A DNA stretch of 64,000 nt. It comes from Lentibacter algarum. Lineage in GTDB: Bacteria > Pseudomonadota > Alphaproteobacteria > Rhodobacterales > Rhodobacteraceae. Shown one piece after another: positions 45,243 through 55,431 of this stretch. The notes under the pieces are model-generated. The model was not told the origin of the DNA. It did no database searches and was given only the letters and a program-made list of their open reading frames with translations. A program made the position numbers and the translations under genes. The DNA lies in NCBI RefSeq assembly GCF_040580765.1, contig NZ_CP158687.1, positions 1 to 64,000 of the forward strand, written 5' to 3'. Within the stretch, counting starts at the first letter, position 1, and each line of letters opens with the position of its first letter.

Positions 45243-47537
45243 GTGGCTGAGTTCGGACATACTGGCACCGATGCCAAACACGACAGCGCGATAAAACAAG
45301 TGATGGGGCGAGCGGAATATACCGACGACATCCCAGAGCCTGTTGGCACGTTGCATGCTTATCTTGGCTGCTCACAGGTTGCGCATGGGGCGATCAAGGC
45401 GATGGATTTGCGAGCTGTTCTGGCTGTGAAGGGCGTGATCGGAGTTCTGACTGCCGAGGATGTTCCTGGGGTGAATGATGTCTCTGCAGTGCATGCAGGA
45501 GATGAGCCTGTTTTTCCCGAAAAGACTGTCGAATTTTATGGTCAGCCCTTGTTTGCCGTGATCGCCGAGAGCCGCGATATTGCGCGGCGGGCGGCAGAGC
45601 GGGCGAAAGTGGATATTGATGTGCTGCCGCATGTTCTTGGGCCCATGGAAGCGATTGAAGCGGGCTATCCTGATGTGACAGCGCCATTGACGCTTGAGCG
45701 TGGCGATGTAGGCGAAGGCTTTGCCAAAGCGGCCAATCGTATCACAGGGCAGATGGCGATTGGCGGGCAGGACCACATGTATCTGGAGGGTCACATCTCA
45801 TTTGCGATGCCGGGTGAAGACGATGATGTGGTTATCTATGCTTCGACGCAGCACCCGACTGAAGCGCAGATGATTGTAGCGCAGGTTCTGGGCGTTTCCG
45901 CCAACTCTGTTGTCGTCAATGTGCGGCGTATGGGCGGGGGGTTTGGTGGCAAGGAAAGCCAGATGAACCTCTTTGCCGCCGTTGCGGCTATGGCGGCAAA
46001 AAAGTGGAACCGCCCCGTAAAAATCCGCCCTGATCGGGATCAGGATATGAGCTCGACAGGGAAGAGACACGATTTTGTGGCCGATTATGCTGTAGGCTTT
46101 GATGAAGACGGGCGCATCGAGGCTGTAGAGGGCCAGTGGGCGGCGCGCTGTGGCTTTGCGGCGGACCTTTCAGGACCTGTGACAGACCGTGCTCTTTTCC
46201 ATGCGGACAACGCCTATTTCTATCCGCATGTGCGGCTTAAATCGCGGCCCATGAAAACGAATACAGTTTCTAACACGGCCTTTAGAGGGTTTGGCGGACC
46301 TCAGGGTGTGATTGTGGCGGAGCGCATGATTGAAGAGATTGCGTATGTGCTGGGTAAGGACACGCTCGATATCCGCAAGGCTAACTTCTATGGGGTGGGT
46401 GAGCGGGATGTGACGCCGTATCATCAGAAAGTGGAAGACAACATTCTTGAGCGGCTCATTGGCGAACTTGAAGAAACATCAGAATATCGTAAGCGGCGTG
46501 AAGAGATCCTCGCGTTTAATGCCAAAGGCGGGATTTTGCGGCGTGGAATTGCTTTGACGCCTGTCAAGTTTGGCATCAGCTTTACAGCAACTTGGTACAA
46601 TCAGGCGGGCGCCTTGCTACATGTCTATAAGGACGGCTCGCTCATGATTAACCATGGCGGTACGGAGATGGGCCAAGGGCTGAACACCAAGATTGCGCAG
46701 ATCGTGGCGGAGGCTTTTGGTGTATCGCTTGACGCTGTGAAGATCACCAAGACCACGACAGAGAAGGTCCCAAACACCAGCGCTACGGCGGCGTCTTCAG
46801 GCACAGACCTCAACGGTATGGCGGCGCTGGATGCCTGTGAGCAAATCAAGGCACGGCTGGCAGACTATGCCCGTGAGAAATGGGGCGTAGGCGAGCTGCG
46901 GTTTGACGGCGGGCACGTTCACTTTGGCGACAAGGACATGAGCTTTCGCGAGTTTATCGCTGGCGCTTACATGGACCGTGTGCAGCTATCTGCGGCGGGG
47001 TTTTACAAGACGCCAGAGATTCACTGGGACAGGGCCTCTGGCAAGGGCCAGCCGTTTTTTTACTTCGCTTATGGCGCGTCTTGTTCGGAAGTTGAAATCG
47101 ACACGCTGACGGGCGAATACCGTGTCACGCGCGCCGATGTTCTGCATGATGTGGGCCGCTCGCTCAACCCTGCGATTGACCGTGGGCAAGTGGAGGGCGC
47201 ATTCATTCAAGGGATGGGCTGGCTGACCACTGAAGAGCTGTGGTGGGATGACAAAGGTCAGCTCAGAACTCATGCGCCGAGCACCTACAAGATACCTCTG
47301 GCTTCTGACAAACCACGGCATTTTGATGTGCGGCTGGCAGAATGGAGCGAGAATCCCAAGCGTACGATCAAGCGGAGCAAGGCGGTGGGTGAGCCGCCAT
47401 TTATGCTTGGAATCTCGGTGTTCGAGGCGATTGGTCATGCGGTAGCCTCTGTGGCTGATTACAAAGCATGCCCGAGGCTTGATGCCCCCGCCACTCCAGA
47501 GCGAGTGTTGATGGCGATAGAGCGGCTCAAGCGATGA
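45243..47537 (+). CDS. xdhB: Xanthine dehydrogenase large subunit (molybdopterin)
   Basis: XdhB holds the molybdenum cofactor and oxidises hypoxanthine and xanthine to urate. The 764-residue protein starts with GTG directly after the xdhA stop. It has the cofactor motif GGGFGGKESQMN, the purine-site segment NTAFRGFGGPQG, the motif GTEMGQGLNTKIAQI and the catalytic Glu in AVGEPPFMLGISV near the C terminus. All active-site segments are intact. It ends in a 4-bp ATGA overlap with xdhC. Confidence 0.95.
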   Translation: MAEFGHTGTDAKHDSAIKQVMGRAEYTDDIPEPVGTLHAYLGCSQVAHGAIKAMDLRAVLAVKGVIGVLTAEDVPGVNDVSAVHAGDEPVFPEKTVEFYGQPLFAVIAESRDIARRAAERAKVDIDVLPHVLGPMEAIEAGYPDVTAPLTLERGDVGEGFAKAANRITGQMAIGGQDHMYLEGHISFAMPGEDDDVVIYASTQHPTEAQMIVAQVLGVSANSVVVNVRRMGGGFGGKESQMNLFAAVAAMAAKKWNRPVKIRPDRDQDMSSTGKRHDFVADYAVGFDEDGRIEAVEGQWAARCGFAADLSGPVTDRALFHADNAYFYPHVRLKSRPMKTNTVSNTAFRGFGGPQGVIVAERMIEEIAYVLGKDTLDIRKANFYGVGERDVTPYHQKVEDNILERLIGELEETSEYRKRREEILAFNAKGGILRRGIALTPVKFGISFTATWYNQAGALLHVYKDGSLMINHGGTEMGQGLNTKIAQIVAEAFGVSLDAVKITKTTTEKVPNTSATAASSGTDLNGMAALDACEQIKARLADYAREKWGVGELRFDGGHVHFGDKDMSFREFIAGAYMDRVQLSAAGFYKTPEIHWDRASGKGQPFFYFAYGASCSEVEIDTLTGEYRVTRADVLHDVGRSLNPAIDRGQVEGAFIQGMGWLTTEELWWDDKGQLRTHAPSTYKIPLASDKPRHFDVRLAEWSENPKRTIKRSKAVGEPPFMLGISVFEAIGHAVASVADYKACPRLDAPATPERVLMAIERLKR

Positions 47538-48334
47538 GTGGGTTGGCGACATTTCTTGAGGTCGAAGGCGCTGTTGTCGAAGTGCGTATTGCCGAGGTGC
47601 GGGGGTCGTCGCCGCGTGAGCCAGGTGCGTTCATGCTTGTGCGTGGCACTCAGATCTGGGGCACTGTTGGGGGCGGTCAGCTTGAATATATGGCGATGGA
47701 TGAAGCTCGGATGCTGGCTCGCTCTGGTGAGCGCTTTCGTGAAATGAACGTACCGCTTGGCCCTGAGATCGGCCAATGTTGTGGGGGGCGCGTGCGCCTT
47801 ATGCTCAAGGAGCTAGACGATAAGGGCAAGGCTGAGCTCATTGCTGAAGACGCAAAGCGGCTGATGGGCTTGCCCGAGGTGTTGATCCTTGGTGCGGGGC
47901 ATGTTGGCCGCGCCCTTGCTTATGCTTTCGCGCCGCTTCCCGTGCGTGCAAAGCTTATCGACAGCCGAGCAGAGGAGTTGGCCCGCGCGCCGAACGGGAC
48001 AGAGAAAATTTGCACGCCGCTGCCAGAGGCCGAGCTGCGTAAGGCGAGTGCGGGTGCGGCCTATATTGTGGCCACGCATGAGCACAGTCTCGACTTTTTG
48101 CTCACACAAGAAGCACTGGCGCGCACCGATGCGGCATATGTTGGAATGATAGGCTCCAAGACCAAGCGTGCAAAATTTGAAAGCTGGGCAGTGGGAGGCA
48201 CAGGGGCATTGATGTGTCCGATGGCGGCAGCGCACAAAGGAGACAGGCGGCCTGAAGTGATTGCTGCGTTTGTCGTGGCGGAGGTTTTGATGGCTTTGAC
48301 AAAAGCGCACTCAAAGGAGCTGGCAGATGAGTGA
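47534..48334 (+). CDS. xdhC: Xanthine dehydrogenase accessory protein XdhC
   Basis: XdhC binds molybdenum cofactor, helps its sulfuration and inserts it into XdhB. The 266-residue protein has VRIAEVRGSSPREPGAFML at the N terminus, GTVGGGQLEYMAM and, in the C-terminal NAD-type domain, VLILGAGHVGRALAYAF and YVGMIGSKTKRAKF. Start and stop overlap xdhB (4 bp) and guaD (8 bp), so translation is coupled across the operon. Confidence 0.93.
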   Translation: MSGLATFLEVEGAVVEVRIAEVRGSSPREPGAFMLVRGTQIWGTVGGGQLEYMAMDEARMLARSGERFREMNVPLGPEIGQCCGGRVRLMLKELDDKGKAELIAEDAKRLMGLPEVLILGAGHVGRALAYAFAPLPVRAKLIDSRAEELARAPNGTEKICTPLPEAELRKASAGAAYIVATHEHSLDFLLTQEALARTDAAYVGMIGSKTKRAKFESWAVGGTGALMCPMAAAHKGDRRPEVIAAFVVAEVLMALTKAHSKELADE

Positions 48335-49622
48335 AACGCTATTCCTTGGCCGCGTGCTGAGCTTTCATCGTCGGCCTGAAGGCGCGCATGATGAGGCGGC
48401 GTTTACTTATCACGAGGCGGGGGCTGTGCACGTCAGAGACGGACGCATTGTGGCTATGGGAGACGCGGATGATGTGCGCAAAAGCGTCTATGGCGCGCAT
48501 GTTGTGGACCACCGACCGCATCTGATTTTGCCAGGCTTCATTGATATGCATCTCCATTTCCCGCAGGTGCAGGTTCTTGCGAGCTGGGGCAAAGATCTGC
48601 TTGATTGGCTCAACAAATATACGTTTGTGGAAGAACAGCGTTTTGCGGAGATGGCGCATTGCGAGGCAATGGCGACAGGATTTTATGACGGGCTCTTGAG
48701 AAACGGGACGACCACAGGCGTAGCCTATGGTTCGGTTCATGCCACAAGTGCTGAGGCGATGTTTGCGGAAGCCGAACGGCGCGGCATGCGCATGATCGGC
48801 GGTAAGGTAATGATGGACTGTCATGCGCCTGAGGCTTTGCTCGACACAGCGCAGACAGGCTATGACGAGAGCCTTGCCTTGATCGAACGATGGCACGGTA
48901 AGGGACGGCTGTCTTATGCGATTACGCCTCGATTTGCTCTGACATCCACCCCTGAGCAGCTTGAGGCAGCGGGGGCTTTGTGCGCCTTACACCCTGAGTG
49001 CTACATGCAGACCCATGTCAGCGAAAACCTGACGGAGATTGAACGGGCGCGCGAACTTTACCCCGATGCGCCCGATTACGTGGGTATCTATGAGCGTTAT
49101 GGGCTTTTGGGCGCGCGGGCGTTGCTAGGCCATGCGATCCATCTTGAGCCTCGCGAGATCGATGTGATTGCAGGGACGGGTGCGAAGCCTGTGTTTTGTC
49201 CAACATCAAATCTCTTTCTCGGCTCTGGCCTCTATGATGATGCGGGGCTTCGTGCGCGTGGTATTCAGGGTGCAATCGCTACAGATATAGGCGGGGGAAC
49301 GTCTTACTCGATGCTTCAGACGCTGAATGAGGGCTATAAAGTTTTGCAGCTTCGTGGGCAGCAGATGCATCCCTATCAAGCGTTTGACTGGATCACGCGC
49401 GGCAATGCCGAAGCGCTTGGGCTGGTGCAGGAAATTGGCACGCTAAAGGCAGGGAGCGTTGCAGATATGGTTGTACTCGACGCGCGGGCAACCCCTGAGA
49501 TGACTTTGCGCGCGGATCGCATCGAGACACTTGCAGAAGAGCTTTTCCTTCTGATGATCATGGGCGATGATCGCGCCGTTGCGCAAACCTATGTTGCCGG
49601 TGCAGCGCAGAAGGATGTTTGA
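48327..49622 (+). CDS. guaD: Guanine deaminase
   Basis: Guanine deaminase turns guanine into xanthine, the substrate of XdhAB. The 431-residue amidohydrolase has the metal motif PGFIDMHLHFPQ, then THVSENLTEI, the HAIHLEPREID segment and FCPTSNLFLGSGL, matching GuaD rather than other amidohydrolases. It overlaps xdhC by 8 bp and is followed 3 bp later by hyi. Confidence 0.93.
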   Translation: MSETLFLGRVLSFHRRPEGAHDEAAFTYHEAGAVHVRDGRIVAMGDADDVRKSVYGAHVVDHRPHLILPGFIDMHLHFPQVQVLASWGKDLLDWLNKYTFVEEQRFAEMAHCEAMATGFYDGLLRNGTTTGVAYGSVHATSAEAMFAEAERRGMRMIGGKVMMDCHAPEALLDTAQTGYDESLALIERWHGKGRLSYAITPRFALTSTPEQLEAAGALCALHPECYMQTHVSENLTEIERARELYPDAPDYVGIYERYGLLGARALLGHAIHLEPREIDVIAGTGAKPVFCPTSNLFLGSGLYDDAGLRARGIQGAIATDIGGGTSYSMLQTLNEGYKVLQLRGQQMHPYQAFDWITRGNAEALGLVQEIGTLKAGSVADMVVLDARATPEMTLRADRIETLAEELFLLMIMGDDRAVAQTYVAGAAQKDV

Positions 49623-49625
49623 GAG

Positions 49626-50402
49626 ATGCCACGGTTTTCGGCTAATATTTCTATGATGTTTACCGAGCTTGCATTTGATGCTCGCTTTGAGGCTGCGCGA
49701 AATGCGGGCTTTGGGGCGGTCGAATTCATGTTTCCTTATGGGTATGTACCTGAGAGCCTTGCGTGGGCTCTTGAGGAAAATGCGCTGGGACTATCTGTTT
49801 TTAATTTGCCGCCGGGAGATTGGGGTGGATGCGAGCGTGGGCTGGCCGCTGTAAGCGGACGCGAAGCCGAGTTTGCGGAAGGTCTTGATATGGCTGCGCG
49901 CTACGGGCGCATTCTGCGTGCGGATCGTGTGCATTGCATGGCAGGAATTGCCGAAGGACGCGAAGCAGAGGCTTGCTATATCGGGAACGTCCGCCGCGCA
50001 GCGGACAAGCTCGCGCGACAGGATTGCACTGTTCTGATCGAGCCGATTAATACGTTTGATATGCCTGGGTATTTCCTGAATCGCACTGATCAGGCGGTGG
50101 AGCTTTTGCACAAAATTGATCATGAAAATGTCGCCCTTCAGTGGGATATTTATCATCACGAGCGGACACATGGTGATGCTCTGAGCGCTTTATCTGATGT
50201 ATTGCCACACATGGCTCACGTTCAGATTGCGGGTGTGCCAGGGCGGCATGAGCCGGAAGGGTTCGGGGCGTTATTTGCAGCGCTTGATGCGTCGGGTTAT
50301 GCGGGATGGGTAGGCTGCGAATATCATCCGCGCGGTAAGACAATTGAGGGCCTTAGCTGGCTCGGAGAGGCACGAGATGCGGCAGGAGCGTCCAGAACTT
50401 GA
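49626..50402 (+). CDS. hyi: Hydroxypyruvate isomerase family protein
   Basis: Hyi interconverts hydroxypyruvate and tartronate semialdehyde, a step that joins glyoxylate (from allantoin) to glycerate. The 258-residue TIM barrel shows [46 protein letters not shown] and [16 protein letters not shown]. Placement in a purine operon fits a role downstream of urate breakdown, although no uricase or glyoxylate carboligase is in the window. Related sugar isomerases (OtnI) cannot be wholly excluded. Its last 26 bp overlap ade. Confidence 0.85.
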   Translation: MPRFSANISMMFTELAFDARFEAARNAGFGAVEFMFPYGYVPESLAWALEENALGLSVFNLPPGDWGGCERGLAAVSGREAEFAEGLDMAARYGRILRADRVHCMAGIAEGREAEACYIGNVRRAADKLARQDCTVLIEPINTFDMPGYFLNRTDQAVELLHKIDHENVALQWDIYHHERTHGDALSALSDVLPHMAHVQIAGVPGRHEPEGFGALFAALDASGYAGWVGCEYHPRGKTIEGLSWLGEARDAAGASRT

Positions 50403-52083
50403 AGAGTTGATTGCTGTGGCGCGGGGCGAGGCCCCCGCTGATACTTTGCTGCGCGGTGGCGAAGTTTTTGATGTGGTGACGGGCGCGTGGATTGCCGGCG
50501 ATGTGGCAATCTTTCAGGGGATCATTGCAGGGATTGGCGCGGACTATGAGGCCCATGAAATCGTTGATGTGAGTGGGCTTACGCTTGTTCCTGGGTTCGT
50601 CGATACGCATCTGCATGTGGAAAGCTCTCTTGTGACACCGTTTGAATTCGATCGTTGTGTTGGGCCTCGTGGTGTCACGACTGCGATCTGTGATCCGCAT
50701 GAGATCGCCAATGTGATTGGGATCGCGGGCCTCCAATATTTCTTGGACGCCTCTGAGCGGCTCTTGATGGATTTGCGGGTGAACCTCAGTTCTTGTGTGC
50801 CATCAACAGAAATGGAAACTGCTGGGGCGCGGATTGAGGCGGAGGATCTTGCTCCGCTGAAGAGCCACCCACAGGTGAGCGGGCTGGCCGAGGTTATGAA
50901 TTACCCCGGAGTGGTTCATCGTGACGCGGGGATTATGGCAAAGCTCAAGCTCTTTGAGGGTCAGCATATTGATGGGCACGCGCCCTTGCTTTCGGGCCTC
51001 GACCTGAACGCTTATGTGAGCGCGGGTGTGCGTACGGAGCATGAGGCGACGAGCGCAGAAGAAGCCCGTGAGAAGCTACAGAAAGGGCTGCGGGTGCTCA
51101 TTCGAGAAGGCTCTGTCAGCAAAGACTTGGAGGCGCTGGCGGAATTGCTCGACGATTTTACCTCCCCCTATATGTGCCTTTGTACGGATGATCGGAACCC
51201 GCTTGATATCGCAGAAGAAGGGCATCTGGACTATATGATCAGGCGCTTGATTGAGCGTGGTTGTTCGGCACGGGCGGTCTATCGGGCGGCGAGCTTGTCG
51301 GCGGCGGAGGCTTTCGGGCTGAAGGACCGGGGACAGATAGCGCCTGGTAAGCGTGCGGATATTGTTGCTGTTAAGAGCCTTGAGGCTTGTGATGTGCAGG
51401 CCGTCTGGGCAGGTGGTGTCCTGTTGACAGATCAGGCCTTTGCAATGCGCGAGGTGATCGAACCTGTTGGGCGCAATTCTGTGAAGGCGCCTAAAGTCAC
51501 GGGCGAGGCGTTTCGCACCGCGGGTAACCGCGAGAGTACAAGTGTGATCGGGATTATCGAGGGCAAGATTATCACTGAGCATTTGCATGAGGACATTCCG
51601 ATTGTTGACGGTGATAAACGGCCCGATGTGGCGCGTGATTTGGTCAAGATAGGTGTCATCGAGCGGCATGGGAAAAATGGCAACATTGCCACTGGCTTTG
51701 TGCGTGGATTTGGCCTCAAGCGCGGGGCGATAGCTTCGACTGTGTGCCATGACCATCACAACATTGCTGTTGTGGGTGTGGACTATGACGATATGGCGCT
51801 TGCCGCGAACCGATTGGGAGAGATTGAGGGCGGGTTTGTTGTTGTTGAAGCTGGGCGTGTCCTTGCTGAGCTTCCCCTGCCTTTGGGGGGGCTGATGAGC
51901 CTCGAGAGCTATGAGGACGTTCATGAAAAGCTTGTGCCGCTGCGGGCGGCGGCTGCGAGTCTGGATGTGAGCTTACGCGAGCCCTTCTTGCAGCTGGCGT
52001 TTTTGGCGCTCCCTGTGATTCCGGCGCTGAAGATCACGGACCGTGGGCTTGTCGATGTCATGAAGTTTGAGATCATCGGGTGA
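50377..52083 (+). CDS. ade: Adenine deaminase
   Basis: Ade converts adenine to hypoxanthine for xanthine dehydrogenase. The 568-residue metal-dependent amidohydrolase has [20 protein letters not shown], the metal motif [20 protein letters not shown], the [17 protein letters not shown] segment and, in the C-terminal domain, [17 protein letters not shown]. The start inside hyi is set by GGAGAGG; a TTG 11 codons earlier is also open. It closes the purine operon. Confidence 0.92.
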   Translation: MRQERPELEELIAVARGEAPADTLLRGGEVFDVVTGAWIAGDVAIFQGIIAGIGADYEAHEIVDVSGLTLVPGFVDTHLHVESSLVTPFEFDRCVGPRGVTTAICDPHEIANVIGIAGLQYFLDASERLLMDLRVNLSSCVPSTEMETAGARIEAEDLAPLKSHPQVSGLAEVMNYPGVVHRDAGIMAKLKLFEGQHIDGHAPLLSGLDLNAYVSAGVRTEHEATSAEEAREKLQKGLRVLIREGSVSKDLEALAELLDDFTSPYMCLCTDDRNPLDIAEEGHLDYMIRRLIERGCSARAVYRAASLSAAEAFGLKDRGQIAPGKRADIVAVKSLEACDVQAVWAGGVLLTDQAFAMREVIEPVGRNSVKAPKVTGEAFRTAGNRESTSVIGIIEGKIITEHLHEDIPIVDGDKRPDVARDLVKIGVIERHGKNGNIATGFVRGFGLKRGAIASTVCHDHHNIAVVGVDYDDMALAANRLGEIEGGFVVVEAGRVLAELPLPLGGLMSLESYEDVHEKLVPLRAAAASLDVSLREPFLQLAFLALPVIPALKITDRGLVDVMKFEIIG

Positions 52084-52184
52084 CTTGGCCGAGCAGCTTT
52101 GGCACTTTGGTATGCAGAGAGTTTTTGGCAACCTCTTTTCACCACCCCTTGAGGCGTTATATAGAGCGGTGACTGCGGAGCAAA

Positions 52185-52538
52185 ATGTCAGGCATGATGC
52201 AAGAACTTGCGATCATTAGAATGGGCGACGAGGACGACGATGGGGGGGATACCTCTGTTATCACCAAAGTAAAGCCCAAGACCAAGCGGCCACCTCTTTA
52301 TAAGGTGATGCTGCTGAATGACGACTATACGCCAATGGAATTTGTTGTGCATGTTCTGGAGCGTTTTTTTGGTATGGATCATGCTCAGGCATTCGAGATT
52401 ATGCTGACTGTTCATAAGCGAGGGCTTGCTGTTGTCGGTGTTTTCTCGCATGAGATCGCCGAAACGAAGGTGACACAGGTTATGGACCTTGCGCGCCAGC
52501 ACCAGCACCCGCTGCAATGCACGATGGAAAAGGAGTGA
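52185..52538 (+). CDS. clpS: ATP-dependent Clp protease adaptor ClpS
   Basis: ClpS delivers N-degron proteins to ClpAP. The 117-residue protein has a flexible acidic N terminus and the conserved core [17 protein letters not shown], where the Asn-Asp pair binds the N-terminal residue, and the ClpA-contact region [21 protein letters not shown] precedes the ATG. Clp ATPase genes are not adjacent. It is followed by rsmC after 31 bp. Confidence 0.94.
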   Translation: MSGMMQELAIIRMGDEDDDGGDTSVITKVKPKTKRPPLYKVMLLNDDYTPMEFVVHVLERFFGMDHAQAFEIMLTVHKRGLAVVGVFSHEIAETKVTQVMDLARQHQHPLQCTMEKE

Positions 52539-52569
52539 GGCGCGGCCTCGCCCTGAAGGGATTATTCTG

Positions 52570-53562
52570 ATGATGGATACACGTTTGTCACTCGCGCTTG
52601 AGGCGGGGCATGTGAGCTTGCCACCCGAAGGCGATATTGTTGTTTTGGGCGCTGCTGGCCAGAATCTTGAGGGTTTACCGCAAGAACGTCTTTTGATTGT
52701 TTGCGATGACGTGGTGGCCGCCAGTGCCTATGAGGCGCAAGGCTATGCTCTTGCGACTGAGCTTCCCGATGTTGCCGCTGGCGTGGTCGTATTTGTGCCG
52801 CGTGGGCGACTTGAGGGACGCGTGTTGTTTGCCCGCGCTGCCAAGATGACAGGCGGTACCTTTATTGTTGATGGTGTGAAGACCGATGGCGTTGACAGCC
52901 ACTTCAAAGAATTGCGCAAGCGGAGCACCTGCAGCGCGGCCTATAGCAAGGCGCATGGTAAGATTTTTAGCTGTGATCTTAAGCAGGATGCAGCACAAGA
53001 CTGGCTTGAGGCTGGTGTTGGCGGCCAAAATACGGACGGTTTCTTCACTGTTCCGGGCGTTTTTTCTGCTGAAAAGGTGGATGAGGGATCACGGCTTTTG
53101 GAGGCTGTCTTGCCCGAAAAGCTTGGTAAGGAAGTCGCCGATCTTGGCGCAGGTTGGGGCTATCTTTCACGCGCAATTTTGACGCGAGAGACTGTTGAGA
53201 CTTTGCATATGGTTGAATCAAGCCATGCAGCACTTGAATGTGCGAGGGTAAACACTCCAGATTCACGTGTTCAGTTTCACTGGGCGGATGCAACTCGTTG
53301 GCAGCCACGTGCCTCGCTGGATAGCGTTGTGATGAACCCGCCGTTTCATACGGGACGTAAGGGTGTGCCTGAGTTGGGGCAGGCCTTTATTGCTTCAGCG
53401 GCAGCTGCTTTGAAAGGGGTCGGGCACCTCTATATGGTGGCCAACCGTCACCTGCCTTATGAGGAATCCCTACGTGCGCGTTTTGGCTTTGTTGAAGAGC
53501 TTGAGGGCGGCAACAGTCGCTTCAAGATTTTGCATGCGGCCAAGCCGTCTCGTAAGCGCTAG
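52570..53562 (+). CDS. rsmC: 16S rRNA (guanine-N2)-methyltransferase RsmC-like
   Basis: RsmC methylates G1207 of 16S rRNA. The 330-residue protein has a degenerate N-terminal methyltransferase half and a C-terminal catalytic half with the SAM motif VADLGAGWGYLSRAIL and the catalytic motif NPPFHTGR. It lacks evident features of tRNA or RlmG enzymes, but RlmG is a close relative, so the rRNA target is inferred. The ATG pair at 52570 is chosen (AGGGA upstream); an upstream frame overlaps clpS. Confidence 0.85.
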   Translation: MMDTRLSLALEAGHVSLPPEGDIVVLGAAGQNLEGLPQERLLIVCDDVVAASAYEAQGYALATELPDVAAGVVVFVPRGRLEGRVLFARAAKMTGGTFIVDGVKTDGVDSHFKELRKRSTCSAAYSKAHGKIFSCDLKQDAAQDWLEAGVGGQNTDGFFTVPGVFSAEKVDEGSRLLEAVLPEKLGKEVADLGAGWGYLSRAILTRETVETLHMVESSHAALECARVNTPDSRVQFHWADATRWQPRASLDSVVMNPPFHTGRKGVPELGQAFIASAAAALKGVGHLYMVANRHLPYEESLRARFGFVEELEGGNSRFKILHAAKPSRKR

Positions 53563-53619
53563 GTTTTTGCGCTAACAGTTTCTCCAGTTTTAGAGAAGAT
53601 TCGAACGAAGGAGCGAGAG

Positions 53620-54423
53620 ATGTCGCTTTCGATCAGTGGAAAAACGGCGATTGTTACGGGGGCCGCGAATGGTGTTGGCCTCGCGATTGCGCGGCATTTT
53701 GTCGACAAGGGGGCAAACGTCATGTTTGCCGATATGGACGACGAAGCGCTGACAAAGGAAGTCGGTGTTCAAGAAGAAGGCAGCCCGATCCGTGCGTTTG
53801 CAGGCGATTTGCGTGAGAAGCTGACGCTGGCCAACTTGCTTTCAGCCACGATTGACGCCTTTGACCGCGTGGATATTTTGGTCAATGCATCGAGGCAGGT
53901 TGTTTCTTCTGATCCCCTGAACCCTGATGATGATGCTGTGCAAATGGCACTGGAACAGAACTTGATGGCGTCGTTGCGCCTCAGTCAGCTCATTGCCAAG
54001 CGGATGATTAAGCAAGCACATGATGATGACAGTGATAGACCTGCAGGTTCAATCATCAACCTTTCGTCTATTCTGGCGCGGCGAGCGCATCCGCAGCTTA
54101 TGGCGCTTTCGATCTCAAATGCGGCATTGGAGCAGATGACACGCTCTCTGGCTGTGGCGCTTGCGCCCGATCGTATCAGAGTGAACGCCGTTGCGATGGG
54201 GTCTGTGATGAGCGCGAGTCTGCAGGAGCATTTGAAGGACAATCCTGATTTTCGCTCGGTCATTGAGAGCGGTACGCCGATGGGACGGATTGCGAGCCCA
54301 ACCGAACTGGCGGAAGCTGTACAGTTTTTGGCCTCCGACGGGGCGAGTTTTATGACGGGGCAAGTGCTGACTGTTGATGGCGGTCGTACGCTGCTTGATC
54401 CTGTGACCGCGCCTGCGCACTGA
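53620..54423 (+). CDS. SDR-family oxidoreductase
   Basis: The 267-residue protein is a classical short-chain dehydrogenase: NAD(P)-binding motif TGAANGVGLAIARHF, a conserved VNAS in place of the usual NNAG, an active-site region with IINLSSILARRAHPQ where the usual Tyr-x-x-x-Lys is not evident (ALSISNAALEQMTRSLA occupies that position), and TGQVLTVDGG at the end. The lack of a visible YxxxK suggests altered or lost catalysis, or a non-standard member. AAGGAG precedes the ATG. It lies 29 bp before hemF on the same strand, with no obvious link to heme. Confidence 0.82.
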   Translation: MSLSISGKTAIVTGAANGVGLAIARHFVDKGANVMFADMDDEALTKEVGVQEEGSPIRAFAGDLREKLTLANLLSATIDAFDRVDILVNASRQVVSSDPLNPDDDAVQMALEQNLMASLRLSQLIAKRMIKQAHDDDSDRPAGSIINLSSILARRAHPQLMALSISNAALEQMTRSLAVALAPDRIRVNAVAMGSVMSASLQEHLKDNPDFRSVIESGTPMGRIASPTELAEAVQFLASDGASFMTGQVLTVDGGRTLLDPVTAPAH

Positions 54424-54452
54424 TCTGCCTAAAGGCCACGGAGGAGAACAAC

Positions 54453-55331
54453 ATGAGTGATATGCTAAACGAGAAAACCCGCGCAAGCGCGTGGTTCCGT
54501 GAGTTGCGCAACGAGATTGTGACGGCTTTTGAAGGGCTGGAAGACGCATTTGGCGGTGATGAGCCTGCGGGTCGCTTTGAAATTACTGAAACCACGCGCC
54601 AGTCTGACGATGGCTCTGATGCGGGCGGTGGCTTGATGAGTGTGATGCGCGGAGGCCGCGTGTTTGAGAAGGTTGGTGTAAATATTTCAACAGTCTATGG
54701 CACGCTCGGCATCCGTGCTCAGGCGGCGATGGCCGCGCGCAAGGGTCTTGAAGGTATGGCGGAAGATCCGCGTTTCTGGGCTGCGGGGATCAGTCTTGTG
54801 GCGCATATGCAGAACCCGCATAGCCCTGCCGTCCATATGAATACGCGGATGTTCTGGACACCGCATGGCTGGTGGTTTGGCGGCGGATCTGATCTGAACC
54901 CCTGCATTGAATATGCTGAAGACACTGCGCATTTTCATTCTGTGCAAAAAGAACATTGCGATAAGCATGGCACTGAGCACTATCAAAGACTTAAGGATTG
55001 GGCGGACGAGTATTTTTACATCCCGCACCGCAACCGCGCACGGGGCGTGGGTGGTATTTTTCTCGATGATCATAACACGGGTGATTGGGAGGCAGATTTC
55101 GGCTTCATTCAAGATATTGGCCGAGCCTTCCTGCCCGCCTTTGTGCCGCTGACCGAAAAGCGTATGGCGCAGCCTTGGGGTGAGGTCGAGAAAGATAAGC
55201 AGCTGGTACACCGCGGGCTCTATGCGGAATACAATCTTGTTTATGATCGAGGCACGAAATTTGGTCTTGAAACAGGTCATGACGCCAATGCTGTTTTGAT
55301 GAGTTTGCCGCCTATGGCGAAGTGGGTTTGA
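54453..55331 (+). CDS. hemF: Oxygen-dependent coproporphyrinogen III oxidase
   Basis: HemF converts coproporphyrinogen III to protoporphyrinogen IX with oxygen. The 292-residue protein has the family blocks RGGRVFEKVGVNISTVYG, NPHSPAVHMNTRMF, GWWFGGGSDLNPCIEY and RGVGGIFLDDHN, and ends with TGHDANAVLMSLPPMAKWV. GGAGGAG precedes the ATG. It belongs to a local heme group with hemE and hemC 1-3 kb away on both strands. Confidence 0.96.
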   Translation: MSDMLNEKTRASAWFRELRNEIVTAFEGLEDAFGGDEPAGRFEITETTRQSDDGSDAGGGLMSVMRGGRVFEKVGVNISTVYGTLGIRAQAAMAARKGLEGMAEDPRFWAAGISLVAHMQNPHSPAVHMNTRMFWTPHGWWFGGGSDLNPCIEYAEDTAHFHSVQKEHCDKHGTEHYQRLKDWADEYFYIPHRNRARGVGGIFLDDHNTGDWEADFGFIQDIGRAFLPAFVPLTEKRMAQPWGEVEKDKQLVHRGLYAEYNLVYDRGTKFGLETGHDANAVLMSLPPMAKWV

Positions 55332-55431
55332 CTTCGATCAATTCTAATATGCGACGAATCGAATATCTTATGTCTTGAAGAAACGCGCTCGAACTTGATC
55401 CTGCTTTTACCTTGTGGAGGCCTGAATAAGC

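Noticed and set aside
51076..51924. A 282-codon frame antisense to ade
   Set aside because: Ade motifs on the plus strand are complete and the antisense product resembles no domain.
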